Shown piece by piece: positions 37,919 to 47,266 of a stretch of 64,000 bases of DNA (positions within the stretch are counted from its first letter, which is position 1; each line of letters begins with the position of its first letter). A program made the translations under genes and the position numbers. This DNA comes from a cyanobacterium PCC 7702 (lineage in GTDB: Bacteria; Cyanobacteriota; Cyanobacteriia; Cyanobacteriales; Nostocaceae). Where the stretch lies: assembly GCA_000332255.1 (NCBI GenBank), contig KB235926.1:2368734-2432733 (forward strand), written 5' to 3'. Below the pieces are notes generated by a model. It saw only the letters and a list, made by a program, of their open reading frames with translations, searched no databases and was not told where the DNA came from.

Positions 37919-39337
37919 ATGACAAAGCCTTGGTATTGGCGATCGCTACCATTAGAACATCGTACCGGTTCTGACATATTCACTACTTTATTTTGCCACA
38001 GGCACGCATCTAGTGTCGGAACTTTACTAGAAAGTCCCTACCCAAATACCACAGACAGTCCTCACCTGTGCAGGTATTCCATATGTGCTGGCGGACCTAG
38101 AAGTATAAACGGGCACTTACAACTGTGGACGCCCGGTATAGGGCAAACTTTACCGTTCTTACGGCAATTGTTGCAAACAAGAAAACCAACGACAGAGAAA
38201 TTAGCGTTTTGTTCCTCATGTTCTCTTCCCTTTACAGGCGGATGGTTAGGTTGGTTAGGCTATGACATTGCTTGGGAAATAGAACAGCTACCCTACACTA
38301 AAGTCGACTGCTTACCATTTCCAGTAGCTTTTTGGTACGAACCAGAGTGCTTTGCCATTTTAGATCATTGGGAGCAAATTTTATGGCTAGCTGCTAGTGA
38401 TGAAGCAGGACTGGACGAACTAAACCAAAGGTTAGAAAAAGGAACAAAACCTCAACAATCCTTGACTCGAGTGCGAAAAAAGGATATTTCTGCTTTTGAT
38501 AGTCCAATTTTTTGTACATCTCAATCACAATACGAAGCAGCAGTCAAGCAGGCCAAAAAATACATTCAAGCAGGAGATATATTTCAGGCTAATCTGTCGC
38601 TGCGGTTTCAAGCACGAACAGCTGCTTCTGGTTGGGAAATTTATCGTGCTCTGCAGCAGATTAATCCCTCTCCTTTTGCTTGTTATTTCAAAACTCCTTG
38701 GGGAGAAATGATGAGCTGTTCTCCAGAGAGATTGGTACTTTTACAAAATCGACAAGTCCAAACCCGACCGATAGCTGGAACGCGAGCACGCGGAAGTACT
38801 GCACAACAGGATCGACTCATAGCAGCAGAATTGCTCAGTAATAGTAAAGAACGAGCCGAGCATATCATGCTCGTGGATCTGGAGCGCAACGATCTGGGAC
38901 GGGTATGTGAATGGGGAAGCGTGAAAGTTGATGAACTTCTCAAAATTGAACGATATAGCCATGTTATGCATCTTGTCAGCAATATCAAAGGTTATTTGAG
39001 AGCCGAGCTTGACACTGTGGATTTAATTGGCGCCGTTTTTCCCGGAGGTACGATCACAGGTTGTCCCAAAGTCCGCTGCATAGAGATTATTGAAGAGCTA
39101 GAACCCGTACGGCGTAGCTTGTTCTACGGCTCCTGTGGCTATTTAGATTGGCAAGGTAACCTAGACTTAAATATTCTCATTCGCACTCTTTTGCTTGCTT
39201 TTAGTTCCCCCCTGAACATCGTTTGGGGACAAGTAGGAGCGGGGATTGTTGCAGATAGCGAACCCACCAACGAATGGCATGAATCTCTGCACAAAGCGCA
39301 AGCACAGTTGCATGCTTTGGCAAAAGTTTTGCCTTGA
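37919..39337 (+). CDS. Second chorismate-binding enzyme, TrpE/PabB family
   Basis: A 472-residue anthranilate/aminodeoxychorismate synthase component I family protein. The chorismate domain shows QAGDIFQANLSLRFQ, ALQQINPSPFACYF, SCSPERLVLL, PIAGTRARGSTAQQD, HIMLVDLERNDLGRV and FPGGTITGCPKVRCIEII. The N-terminal half has an LLES triplet but not the rest of the TrpE feedback motif. FPGGTITG and QANLSLRF favour PabB (4-amino-4-deoxychorismate for folate), whereas PIAGT is the TrpE-like form; the PIKGT lysine of E. coli PabB is absent. As a bona fide trpE is at 11416, PabB is my preferred reading, with doubt. It is divergent from rfbC. Confidence 0.8.
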   Translation: MTKPWYWRSLPLEHRTGSDIFTTLFCHRHASSVGTLLESPYPNTTDSPHLCRYSICAGGPRSINGHLQLWTPGIGQTLPFLRQLLQTRKPTTEKLAFCSSCSLPFTGGWLGWLGYDIAWEIEQLPYTKVDCLPFPVAFWYEPECFAILDHWEQILWLAASDEAGLDELNQRLEKGTKPQQSLTRVRKKDISAFDSPIFCTSQSQYEAAVKQAKKYIQAGDIFQANLSLRFQARTAASGWEIYRALQQINPSPFACYFKTPWGEMMSCSPERLVLLQNRQVQTRPIAGTRARGSTAQQDRLIAAELLSNSKERAEHIMLVDLERNDLGRVCEWGSVKVDELLKIERYSHVMHLVSNIKGYLRAELDTVDLIGAVFPGGTITGCPKVRCIEIIEELEPVRRSLFYGSCGYLDWQGNLDLNILIRTLLLAFSSPLNIVWGQVGAGIVADSEPTNEWHESLHKAQAQLHALAKVLP

Positions 39338-39782
39338 GGGCAGAATCAAACTCAACCAAATCTTGACTGTTGACTGTTGGCTGTTAACTATTAAGTATGG
39401 ATGAGTAGGAACACCACGAACGATGACAAAATTTGAATGGGTAAGTTGTTTGTCAATTTGTTAGGACAAAATGGTGGCAATTATGGCAGCATTGGTAAAG
39501 GGAAGACAACGAGAGTGTGGTACTGGAAAAACACTAAAGAAAAACCAGCTTCTACTTCCATCTCTCCGTCTTTTCAACTTCTTTGCTAGTTGCGATGGCA
39601 ATTATGCCAAAGTTGGTGTTTTCTTCAACGCCAATTGCTAACTAAATTCACATTTTAGCAATGCCATTTTGGCAAAAGTTGATTTTGTCGCATCTGGAGC
39701 CAAATATTCCAGCTGTTAGCTTCATTAATTTTGGCAAAAGCATGCGAAAACTAATATCTATCATCTTAGCTTTAAGTATTAA
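39338..39782. other. pipX upstream region with heptads and duplicated TTTTGGCAAAAG motif
   Basis: 445 bp. TTGACTG-type heptads occupy 39363-39390. TTTTGGCAAAAG occurs exactly twice, at 39667-39678 and 39729-39740 (62 bp apart), the second ending 42 bp before the pipX ATG. A 50-codon plus frame (39437-39589, starting MGKLFVNLLGQNGG) is open but unrecognised; I do not call it a gene. I saw no clear NtcA box (GTA-N8-TAC). Confidence 0.5.
39363..39390. repeat. TTGACTG heptad STRR
   Basis: Four consecutive heptads, two exact TTGACTG and two variants (TTGGCTG, TTAACTA), lie 25 bp after the TrpE/PabB-like stop. Typical short tandem repeat of filamentous cyanobacteria. Confidence 0.7.
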
Positions 39783-40061
39783 ATGAATCCAGAAAACTCA
39801 GAAATTTACATAAATCATCCAACTTGGGGCTTGCTCTATAGAATCTGTATGGTGGACGATCGCCAAGAATTATTCACTACACTATATGCCCAACGCCTGT
39901 TTTTTTTGGTAGTCAACGATCCTAAAGGCATGAAGTTTCAACCCATAGGACGTACAGAGGCGAGAATGTTGTTAGAAAATCGCTTGCGCAATTTACGTCG
40001 CGCCGGACAAACCCAGGAGTACGATCAGCTTCAGAGTATTTTCCAACGCACTTTCCAATAA
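39783..40061 (+). CDS. pipX: PipX, PII-interacting NtcA coactivator
   Basis: PipX binds the transcription factor NtcA when 2-oxoglutarate is high and the PII protein when it is low, linking nitrogen status to gene expression. The 92-residue product has the N-terminal Tudor-like beta domain (NHPTWGLLYRICMV, ELFTTLYAQRLFFLVV, FQPIGRTEARMLLENRLRNLRR) and two C-terminal helices. Sequence and length match the family well. The stop codon overlaps the pipY ATG by one base (TAATG), so translation is coupled, as in other cyanobacteria. Confidence 0.95.
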   Translation: MNPENSEIYINHPTWGLLYRICMVDDRQELFTTLYAQRLFFLVVNDPKGMKFQPIGRTEARMLLENRLRNLRRAGQTQEYDQLQSIFQRTFQ

Positions 40062-40735
40062 TGAGCAGTTCCATCGGCGAACGTATTGCGAAAATACGGG
40101 CACAATTACCAACATCAGTTCGGTTGATTGCAGTTACCAAGCAAGTACCAGCGGAGGTAATTCGCGTCGCCTACAAAGCAGGAATTCGCGATTTTGGTGA
40201 AAATCGCGTTCAAGAAGCGATCGCCAAACAAAAAGAATTACAAGACTTATCTCCAAATGTAACTTGGCATTTGATCGGACATTTGCAAAGCAATAAAGCC
40301 AAAAAAGCCTTGGAAAATTTTAGCTGGATTCACTCGGTAGACAATTTAAAATTAGCACAGCGCTTGAACGAATTGGCAAAGCAGCTAGGAGTTACTCCTA
40401 ATGTCTGCTTGCAAGTCAAAATTCTTCCCGATCCCAACAAATCTGGTTGGAGCGTACCCCAGCTTTTGGCTGACCTACCAGCACTCAATTGCTGTCAAAA
40501 TTTACAAATCCAAGGCTTAATGACAATTCCCCCCTTGAACTTAAAGGATGCAGAAATTTTAGATGTGTTCAACCGCACGCGGGAACTGGCACAAAAAATT
40601 AACGAACAAAACTGGTCTCACATTCACATGCAGCAGTTGTCAATGGGTATGTCTGGTGACTACCAGCTAGCAGTGCAAGCAGGTGCAACCATGGTACGCT
40701 TGGGAACTATTTTGTTTGGAGAACGCCCAGGGTAA
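40061..40735 (+). CDS. pipY: PipY, PLP-binding YggS-family protein
   Basis: PipY is a pyridoxal-phosphate-binding protein of the YggS/PROSC (COG0325) family involved in PLP and amino-acid homeostasis; it lacks the second domain of alanine racemase and has no known catalytic reaction. The 224-residue TIM-barrel has the PLP lysine K27 in LIAVTKQVPAE, then FGENRVQEAIAKQ, WHLIGHLQSNKAKK, MGMSGDYQLAVQAGATMVRLGT. It overlaps pipX by one base. A weak terminator candidate lies 145 bp downstream. Confidence 0.94.
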   Translation: MSSSIGERIAKIRAQLPTSVRLIAVTKQVPAEVIRVAYKAGIRDFGENRVQEAIAKQKELQDLSPNVTWHLIGHLQSNKAKKALENFSWIHSVDNLKLAQRLNELAKQLGVTPNVCLQVKILPDPNKSGWSVPQLLADLPALNCCQNLQIQGLMTIPPLNLKDAEILDVFNRTRELAQKINEQNWSHIHMQQLSMGMSGDYQLAVQAGATMVRLGTILFGERPG

Positions 40736-41436
40736 GTACACAGAGATATGCAAAGATTAAATACAGATCAAGTTGTTTGCAGGCAATGCCTCTAACAAAT
40801 GTAAATAAATATTGCTACAAGTATGTCTGGCGCCTGAAAGGCAACTTTTCTTTGTTCAGTGAATAAAAAATTACTTTTCGCCTGCTGCGGTATCAGGCTT
40901 TAGTTTAGAAAATTGGGGATGAAAAGAGGAAGACGGGGAATTTTTGATGTTTTTATTTATGCCTACATTTTATCTACCGTCCTTGGCAAAAATTAGGCGG
41001 AAAACAGATGGGACAATAATTTGCTCTTTTAAATTAAGAATAAATACTGAGAATAGTTGGCTTAAAAACTATGATTTTCAGTGAAAATATACAAGTTAAC
41101 AGCCAATTTATGAGCTTAACTCATGACATTAGGAAAATCTAAAACATACTAGCGCTTGCAAATAATTATGATTATAGTATTGACAAAAGTAAAGACTAAA
41201 AATTTTTGGGGTGAAAGCAACTTTGCATACAAAAATAGTTAGGTTATAATCTGGACTCAATTGTTGCGTGCAGGCTATGTGCAGAAGTTCTAGGGGGCAT
41301 CTGTTCATGAGCAATAGCCGTAGAATATGCTACAAACAACCATAAAATTGTTAAACTATCTGCCCGTACTTAGGGCTGAAGATGGTCACATCAATTGTTG
41401 CCATATCAAGGTGATTTGCACCAGGAGCGTAAATAA
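40736..41436. other. Large intergenic region between pipY and sepF
   Basis: 701 bp, AT-rich, without a supported gene. GCCTG (40880-40884) pairs with CAGGC (40894-40898), followed by TTTAGTTT, a possible terminator. The last 180 bp before sepF are less AT-rich, read as unique sequence and could hold a long 5' UTR or a small RNA. I found no family resemblance. Confidence 0.45.
40880..40907 (+). terminator. Weak terminator candidate downstream of pipY
   Basis: A 5-bp stem GCCTG/CAGGC with a 9-nt loop is followed by TTTAGTTTAG. It is far (145 bp) from the pipY stop and short-stemmed, so confidence is low. Confidence 0.35.
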
Positions 41437-42039
41437 ATGAACAATATCTTTTCCAAACTCAGAGACTTTGTTGGTCTGAACGAGCCAGTCGAATACGAAT
41501 ATTACGAAGAAGAACCCGATCCAGAAACCTATCGAAATCTTTATCAAGAGCAAAATCCCCAACCAATGCCCCAAGAAACGACTCCTCCCAATCGTCGTTG
41601 GCGCGAACCCATATCCGCTAACAATCCTGATGCACCTTCCGCTTCCGCAAAGACAATTAGTAACGTTATTGGTATGCCAGGAGCTATTAACGGTATTTCA
41701 GAAGTTTTAGTACTAGAACCGCGCACGTTTGAAGAAATGCCCCAAGCAATTCAAGCGCTGCGAGAGCGGAAATCAGTTGTCTTGAATTTGACAATTATGG
41801 ATCCAGAGCAAGCACAACGGGCAGTTGATTTCGTCGCTGGCGGTACTTATGCTCTCGACGGACACCAAGAACGCATTGGCGAAAGTATCTTTTTGTTTAC
41901 ACCCAGCTGCGTACAAGTTAGTACGCAATCAGGAGTTCTGCACGAAGTACCTCAACCACCAATACGGACTCCGCGAAGCACTGGTGCAACGGGTGGAAAT
42001 CCTGCTTGGGGAAATGAACCGAATCGTATGGCACAGTAG
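41437..42039 (+). CDS. sepF: Cell division protein SepF
   Basis: SepF (Cdv2 in cyanobacteria) bundles FtsZ filaments and anchors the Z ring. The 200-residue protein has an N-terminal amphipathic membrane-binding segment ([14 protein letters not shown]), a disordered acidic/proline linker to about residue 85, and the DUF552 core ([53 protein letters not shown], with the dimer glycine). It is in the conserved pipX-pipY-sepF-proC neighbourhood, though 700 bp separate it from pipY. proC follows after a heptad repeat. Confidence 0.95.
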   Translation: MNNIFSKLRDFVGLNEPVEYEYYEEEPDPETYRNLYQEQNPQPMPQETTPPNRRWREPISANNPDAPSASAKTISNVIGMPGAINGISEVLVLEPRTFEEMPQAIQALRERKSVVLNLTIMDPEQAQRAVDFVAGGTYALDGHQERIGESIFLFTPSCVQVSTQSGVLHEVPQPPIRTPRSTGATGGNPAWGNEPNRMAQ

Positions 42040-42050
42040 ATTAAAATTAA

Positions 42051-42103
42051 GTCATTAGTCATTAGTCATTAAATTCAGACCTAATGACCAATGACCAATG
42101 ACC
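42051..42103. repeat. Heptad STRR between sepF and proC, self-complementary
   Basis: Three exact GTCATTA heptads (42051-42071) are followed after 10 bp by CAATGAC-type heptads (42082-42103) in the opposite sense, so the block can form a long stem. An ATG inside the block (42098) is in frame with proC and produces a spurious longer start. Confidence 0.75.
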
Positions 42104-42118
42104 AACGATAAGCAACTA

Positions 42119-42931
42119 ATGACGACGAAATTGGGCTTAATTGGTGGCGGGGTAATGGGAGAAGCGCTATTATCCCGCCTTATTGCTCGAGGTATTTATC
42201 TACCATCAGAGATTATAGTCAGTGAACCGCAGCCCGCACGGCGGAATTTTCTCGCCCAGCAATACAACGTGGCAGTAACGGCTGATAATTGCCAAGTTTT
42301 TACCACAGCAACAGAAGTAGTTTGCTTGGCTGTTAAGCCACAGGTGTTTAGCGCCATTGCCCAAGAACTGGCAAATGTTATAGACAAAGGACACGCTCCT
42401 TTAATAATTTCCATTTTGGCGGGTATAACCTTGAGCCATTTAGAAGCTGCTTTTCCCCAACTGCCAGTCATTCGAGCCATGCCTAATACTCCGGCTACTG
42501 TTGGTGCAGGCATTACCGCCATTGCTGCAGGAGCCTATACCCAGCCTCATCACCTGCAAACCGCATGGCAGCTGTTTTCGGCGGTGGGAGAAGTTGTGGA
42601 AGTTTCCGAAACGCTCATGGATGCAGTAACGGGGTTGTCTGGAAGCGGTCCTGCTTATGTGGCGTTAATGGTGGAAGCACTTGCTGATGGTGGAGTCGCA
42701 GCAGGTTTACCCAGAGCGATCGCCAATCAACTAGCCCTGCAAACAGTTTTGGGAACAGCTCAGTTACTGCATGCAAGCAAACTTCATCCCGCCGAATTAA
42801 AAGACCGCGTTACCAGTCCTGGTGGAACAACTATTGCCGGTATCGCTCAATTAGAAAAAGCTGCATTCCGTTTTGCTTTGATTGAAGCAGTCAAAGCTGC
42901 TACAGCACGTTCACAGGAATTGGGCAAGTGA
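42119..42931 (+). CDS. proC: Pyrroline-5-carboxylate reductase
   Basis: ProC reduces pyrroline-5-carboxylate to proline with NAD(P)H. From ATG 42119 the product has 270 residues, the family's usual length: Rossmann motif LGLIGGGVMGEALL, AVKPQVF, the substrate motif RAMPNTPATVGAGITAI, GLSGSGPAYVALMVEAL and the C-terminal signature LKDRVTSPGGTTIAGI. The frame is open to an ATG at 42098, but that codon is part of the preceding tandem repeat. It is last in the conserved sepF-proC neighbourhood. Confidence 0.95.
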   Translation: MTTKLGLIGGGVMGEALLSRLIARGIYLPSEIIVSEPQPARRNFLAQQYNVAVTADNCQVFTTATEVVCLAVKPQVFSAIAQELANVIDKGHAPLIISILAGITLSHLEAAFPQLPVIRAMPNTPATVGAGITAIAAGAYTQPHHLQTAWQLFSAVGEVVEVSETLMDAVTGLSGSGPAYVALMVEALADGGVAAGLPRAIANQLALQTVLGTAQLLHASKLHPAELKDRVTSPGGTTIAGIAQLEKAAFRFALIEAVKAATARSQELGK

Positions 42932-43120
42932 AAAACATAAAATACTGCTTGCCAAACAAAAATCCCCAACTACAAGCTACTGCCAATTTCTCGTTTCATG
43001 GTATAATAAATACCCGATTAACACCAGCCAAAGGGGAGTGAAACAAGGAAGCGGCAGGATGAATTCCAAAGGGGGATTGAAATAATATATAGTAAAAAGT
43101 CTGGTTGCAATTGTGATTGA

Positions 43121-45799
43121 GTGAATTATTCTACGCTGTTTCCAGAAGTCGATCCCAGTTCCGTATTTCCATTTGAACTGGATAAATTCCAAAAAGAGGC
43201 GATCGCATCTTTAAACGCTGGACGCTCTGTAGTGGTATGCGCACCCACAGGTTCGGGCAAAACGTTAGTAGGAGAATACGCTATTTACCGCGCCCTAGCA
43301 CGAGGAAAACGAGTATTTTACACTACTCCTCTCAAAGCCCTATCCAACCAAAAGCTCCGCGATTTTCGCGAACAATTCGGATTTGACCAAGTCGGACTGC
43401 TTACAGGAGATGCTTCAATCAACCGAGACGCACCGATTTTGGTCATGACCACAGAAATTTTCCGCAACATGCTCTACGGTACGCCCATCGGCCAGGTTGG
43501 CATTTCCCTAGTAGACGTAGAAGCAGTAGTGCTGGATGAATGTCACTACATGAACGATCGTCAACGAGGAACCGTTTGGGAAGAATCAATTATTTATTGC
43601 CCCCAAGAAGTGCAATTGGTGGCCCTGTCTGCAACGGTAGCCAATAGCGAACAACTGACCGACTGGCTCAATCAAGTCCACGGACCCACTGACCTGATTT
43701 ACTCTGATTTTCGTCCTGTTCCCCTAGAGTTCCATTTTGGTAATAGCAAGGGTTTATTCCCGCTACTAAATCCAGAAAAAACTCAAATCAACCCCCGCCT
43801 CCTCAAAAAAGGAAAAAAGAAAGAATCTGAAAAAGGTAAAAGTAATCGCAAACAAGAACCCCCGAGCGTTAATTTCATCCTCAGTCAGCTACAACAACGA
43901 GATATGCTGCCAGCGATTTACTTTATATTCAGTCGCCGGGGATGCGACAAAGCAGTGGCAGAAGTCGGTGATATGTGCTTGGTAAACGAACAAGAAGCAC
44001 AACAGTTACGATGGCAAATTGATGAATTCTTAACCCGCAATCCAGAAGCAGGGCGATCGGGACACATTACTCCCCTTTACCGAGGTATAGCAGCACACCA
44101 CGCCGGCATTTTACCCGCCTGGAAAGTACTCGTGGAAGAATTATTTCAGCAGGGATTGATCAAAGTGGTATTTGCAACCGAAACCCTAGCAGCAGGGATT
44201 AACATGCCGGCGCGGACAACGGTAATTTCCAGCATCTCCAAACGTACCGACACCGGACACCGAATGTTAACAGCTTCCGAGTTCCTGCAAATGGCTGGAA
44301 GGGCCGGTCGCCGGGGAATGGATAAGGTAGGCCATGTAGTCACGCTGCAAACTCCTTTTGAAGGAGCAGAGCACGCAGCAGCTTTGGCTGTGAAAAAACC
44401 AGATCCCTTGGTCAGCCATTTTACACCAAGTTACGGCATGGTTTTGAACTTGCTGCAAATTCATACCCTTGAAGAAGCCAGAGAACTGGTAGAGCGCAGT
44501 TTTGGCCAGTATTTAGCTAATTTGCACTTGAAACCAAAACTTCAGTACATCGAGGAACTAAAAGCTGAATTGAACCAACTGCAGGAGCAAATCGCTACCG
44601 TTGAAGAAAGTGAAATCACCAGCTATGAAAAATTGCGCCAGCGCTTGAAAGTAGAACAAAAATTGCTGAAAACACTGCAAGAACAAGCCCAGGAAGCCAA
44701 GCAAGAAGAAGTGGCCATGATGCTAAATTTTGCTGTTCCAGGGACATTGCTGAGTTTAAAAGGGAAAAATATCACAGTAACCACTCCCGTCCCAGCAGTT
44801 CTAGTTGCAAAAAGTCAGGGTTGCGGTCAGCTTCCCTATCTGGTATGCTTGGGAAAAGATAACCGCTGGTACGTGGCAACCATAGCAGATGTAGTGGATT
44901 TGTATGCAGAATTACCGCGCATAGATGTCCCCGATGATTTGCTACCACCTGCAGAAATGCCCTTGAAACCAGGACAGTGGCGCCGGGGTAACGACCAAAC
45001 AGCAGCGATCGCCGAACAAATTCCCTCTTCCAGCGAGTCTTTCCATGCACCTCCTGCAGAAGTAGCAGCACAACTTTCCACTGTCGCTGCTTTGCAAGAA
45101 CAATTAGAAGCTCATCCCCTACATCGCGCAGGTAATGTTGCTAGCGTGTTCAAACGAAAAGCACGAGCTATGGAACTTGCAGTGGAAATCGAACAACTGC
45201 AAACCCAGGTAGAACAACAATCCCAACGTCACTGGGAAGAATTCCTCAATCTGATTGAAATTTTGCAATACTTTCAATGTCTGGATAATTTAGTTCCAAC
45301 TCGATTGGGACAAATTGCAGCAGCAATCCGAGGTGAAAACGAATTGTGGCTGGGTTTAGCACTTGCTAGCGGCGAATTTGATGACCTCGACCCCCATCAT
45401 CTTGCAGCAGCGATCGCAGCTTTAGTTACAGAAACCCCCCGTCCGGATAGTAAAGTACTGTTTGATGTTAGCGAGGAAGTGACACAAGCATTGGCGAAAT
45501 TACGGGGAATTCGCCGCAAAATGTTCCAGTTGCAACGCCGATATGATGTAGCTTTTCCTATCTGGCTAGAGTTTGAGTTAATAGCTTTAGTGGAAAAATG
45601 GGCATTAGGAATGGATTGGAACCAACTTTGCGAAAATACTAGCTTGGATGAAGGTGATGTGGTGCGCATTTTACGCCGAACCCTAGATTTGTTATCACAA
45701 ATTCCCCACGTACCCTATTTATCAGAAGCTTTGCAGCGCAATGCTTGTCGTGCTATTCAGCTAATTGACAGATTCCCCGTGAATGAGGCGTTTGAATAA
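43121..45799 (+). CDS. DExH-box RNA helicase, Ski2/Mtr4/ISE2-like
   Basis: An 892-residue superfamily 2 helicase. Walker A is APTGSGKT at 41-48, motif II reads DECH (VLDECHYMNDRQRGTVWEE), motif III is ALSATVAN, and motif VI is MAGRAGRRGMDKVGHVVTL. A basic linker (KKGKKKESEKGKSNRK) splits the core domains. The second half has coiled-coil arch-like segments (about 480-535, QYIEELKAELNQLQEQIATVEESE) and a C-terminal DSHCT-type domain. Homologues in plastids (ISE2) act in chloroplast RNA processing; the bacterial role is probably RNA remodelling. Start is GTG 43121, directly at the conserved N-terminus. Confidence 0.88.
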   Translation: MNYSTLFPEVDPSSVFPFELDKFQKEAIASLNAGRSVVVCAPTGSGKTLVGEYAIYRALARGKRVFYTTPLKALSNQKLRDFREQFGFDQVGLLTGDASINRDAPILVMTTEIFRNMLYGTPIGQVGISLVDVEAVVLDECHYMNDRQRGTVWEESIIYCPQEVQLVALSATVANSEQLTDWLNQVHGPTDLIYSDFRPVPLEFHFGNSKGLFPLLNPEKTQINPRLLKKGKKKESEKGKSNRKQEPPSVNFILSQLQQRDMLPAIYFIFSRRGCDKAVAEVGDMCLVNEQEAQQLRWQIDEFLTRNPEAGRSGHITPLYRGIAAHHAGILPAWKVLVEELFQQGLIKVVFATETLAAGINMPARTTVISSISKRTDTGHRMLTASEFLQMAGRAGRRGMDKVGHVVTLQTPFEGAEHAAALAVKKPDPLVSHFTPSYGMVLNLLQIHTLEEARELVERSFGQYLANLHLKPKLQYIEELKAELNQLQEQIATVEESEITSYEKLRQRLKVEQKLLKTLQEQAQEAKQEEVAMMLNFAVPGTLLSLKGKNITVTTPVPAVLVAKSQGCGQLPYLVCLGKDNRWYVATIADVVDLYAELPRIDVPDDLLPPAEMPLKPGQWRRGNDQTAAIAEQIPSSSESFHAPPAEVAAQLSTVAALQEQLEAHPLHRAGNVASVFKRKARAMELAVEIEQLQTQVEQQSQRHWEEFLNLIEILQYFQCLDNLVPTRLGQIAAAIRGENELWLGLALASGEFDDLDPHHLAAAIAALVTETPRPDSKVLFDVSEEVTQALAKLRGIRRKMFQLQRRYDVAFPIWLEFELIALVEKWALGMDWNQLCENTSLDEGDVVRILRRTLDLLSQIPHVPYLSEALQRNACRAIQLIDRFPVNEAFE

Positions 45800-45960
45800 A
45801 TTTGTCAAAGAAATAAATCTACCTATTTTTCTTGTGAAACTAATCTATGCTACAACAGCAAGGAATATGCGATCCGGCAGGTTGGGCGTTCGCGCAGCGG
45901 CTCTGAAAGAACAACGCATTTTTACTTAAACTGATTTTCCCGCTCTCGAAAAGACAAACT

Positions 45961-46335
45961 TTAATAGACCATAGGAGCTTGACCGCGCAAAGCACGTAAA
46001 GCGTTCATGCAATACGGACAATCGCAGCCAAATAACTTAATAGCAGCATCACTTTCTTCTTCAGTAAAGTTAAGTTCAGTAATCTTGCCATCATAAGAGG
46101 ACTGACTTGTGCTTACCTTTGCTACGGGTGTAGCAACAGCAAGTTGATTTCTCTTTGTTTCCCTTACACATACTAAAGTGTAACCACCGTGGGGATGAGT
46201 TACACACACCCGCCCGTCCGCCGTGTGCAAGACTCTGACAGCAGCATGGGCAGGATTAAAAACACCAATAATAGACATCATGGAAGTAAAAATAGTCGGA
46301 CTGGCAAGTAAAGCTAATAAGAATCTTTTGTTCAT
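45961..46335 (-). CDS. Secreted protein of unknown function with CDCPYC motif
   Basis: A 124-residue product from ATG 46335. A signal peptide (MNKRFLLALLASPTIF..., ending NPAHA) predicts export. The mature part is about 90 residues with VCVTHPHGGYTLVCVRE and a C-terminal LFGCDCPYCMNALRALRG. The paired cysteines (C-x-C-x2-C) resemble a metal-binding or redox loop, but the family is not one I know. It has isolated minus-strand placement between the helicase and the exporter cluster. Confidence 0.7.
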   Translation of the reverse strand: MNKRFLLALLASPTIFTSMMSIIGVFNPAHAAVRVLHTADGRVCVTHPHGGYTLVCVRETKRNQLAVATPVAKVSTSQSSYDGKITELNFTEEESDAAIKLFGCDCPYCMNALRALRGQAPMVY

Positions 46336-46580
46336 AGCCCCAATAAAAAACATTTACGTTGGCTAAGATATCCGATCGCTAGTAACATGACAAGAGATTT
46401 TTTATATAAAGATAAACAATTTATAAACGTTTTTTAATCTTAATTTGATGTTTGATTTGAGCAGAACAGAACTAAAATTTATTCATGCACTGATGTCGAA
46501 TTCAAAAGTGTGTCAAGCTAGCTCTTGACGAGGGGAATTCTCTGTTTTCTTTTCATTGGAAATTAAATAAGTAATCAAAT

Positions 46581-47264
46581 TTACAAGTTTCCATCACTGA
46601 CAACCAAACCATCCTGAATGCGAATAATTCGTTTAGTTTGAGCAGCGATATCTGGTTCGTGGGTGACGATGGCGATTGTAATTCCTTGTGCGTTCAATTG
46701 TGCCAGCAAATTCATCACTTCCTGGGAAGTTTTGGTATCCAAAGCTCCTGTAGGTTCATCCGCTAATACCAAAGCTGGATGATTCACCAAAGCGCGAGCA
46801 ATAGCGACCCGTTGTTGCTGTCCTCCTGATAATTGACTAGGACGATTATGGATGCGATCGCCCAAACCTACCTTGATAAGGGCCTCCATTGCTCTTTGGC
46901 GGCGTTGTGGTTTTGGCACGTTCGCATAAATCATCGGTAACATCACATTATCCAACGCCGTTGCCCGCGACAAAAGATGAAATTGCTGGAATACAAAGCC
47001 TATACGTTGATTGCGGATACAGGCCAATTCATCATCGTCGTAGGTCGTTAGGTTTCTGCCTTCGAGAATGTAATGCCCGCTTGTGGGACGGTCAAGACAA
47101 CCCATAATATTCATGAGAGTAGATTTACCAGAACCCGACATGCCCATAATGGCAACGTATTCTCCCTCTTCAATAGCCAGGTCAATTCCCTTGAGTACCG
47201 GTACATCCACTTCTCCCAGGCGGTAGGTTTTGGTAATTCCTTCCATCCAGATCATTGTTGTCAT
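46581..47264 (-). CDS. ABC transporter ATP-binding protein, MacB/DevA-like
   Basis: A 227-residue ATPase of the LolD/MacB subfamily. Walker A is GMSGSGKST (41-49), Q-loop FVFQQFHLLSRATALDNV, signature LSGGQQQRVAIARAL, Walker B ALVLADEPTGALDTKT and H-loop IVTHEPDIA. It energises the adjacent FtsX-type permease, whose stop lies 2 bp upstream of this start. In cyanobacteria such DevBCA/MacAB sets export substrates across the envelope, for example heterocyst glycolipids for DevBCA. Which substrate this one handles is unknown. Confidence 0.93.
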   Translation of the reverse strand: MTTMIWMEGITKTYRLGEVDVPVLKGIDLAIEEGEYVAIMGMSGSGKSTLMNIMGCLDRPTSGHYILEGRNLTTYDDDELACIRNQRIGFVFQQFHLLSRATALDNVMLPMIYANVPKPQRRQRAMEALIKVGLGDRIHNRPSQLSGGQQQRVAIARALVNHPALVLADEPTGALDTKTSQEVMNLLAQLNAQGITIAIVTHEPDIAAQTKRIIRIQDGLVVSDGNL

Positions 47265-47266
47265 AC

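Noticed and set aside
45860-45920. Fragment resembling the common cyanobacterial CGTTCGCGCAGCG repeat
   Set aside because: Only a single short partial unit is visible, too little to annotate as a repeat element.
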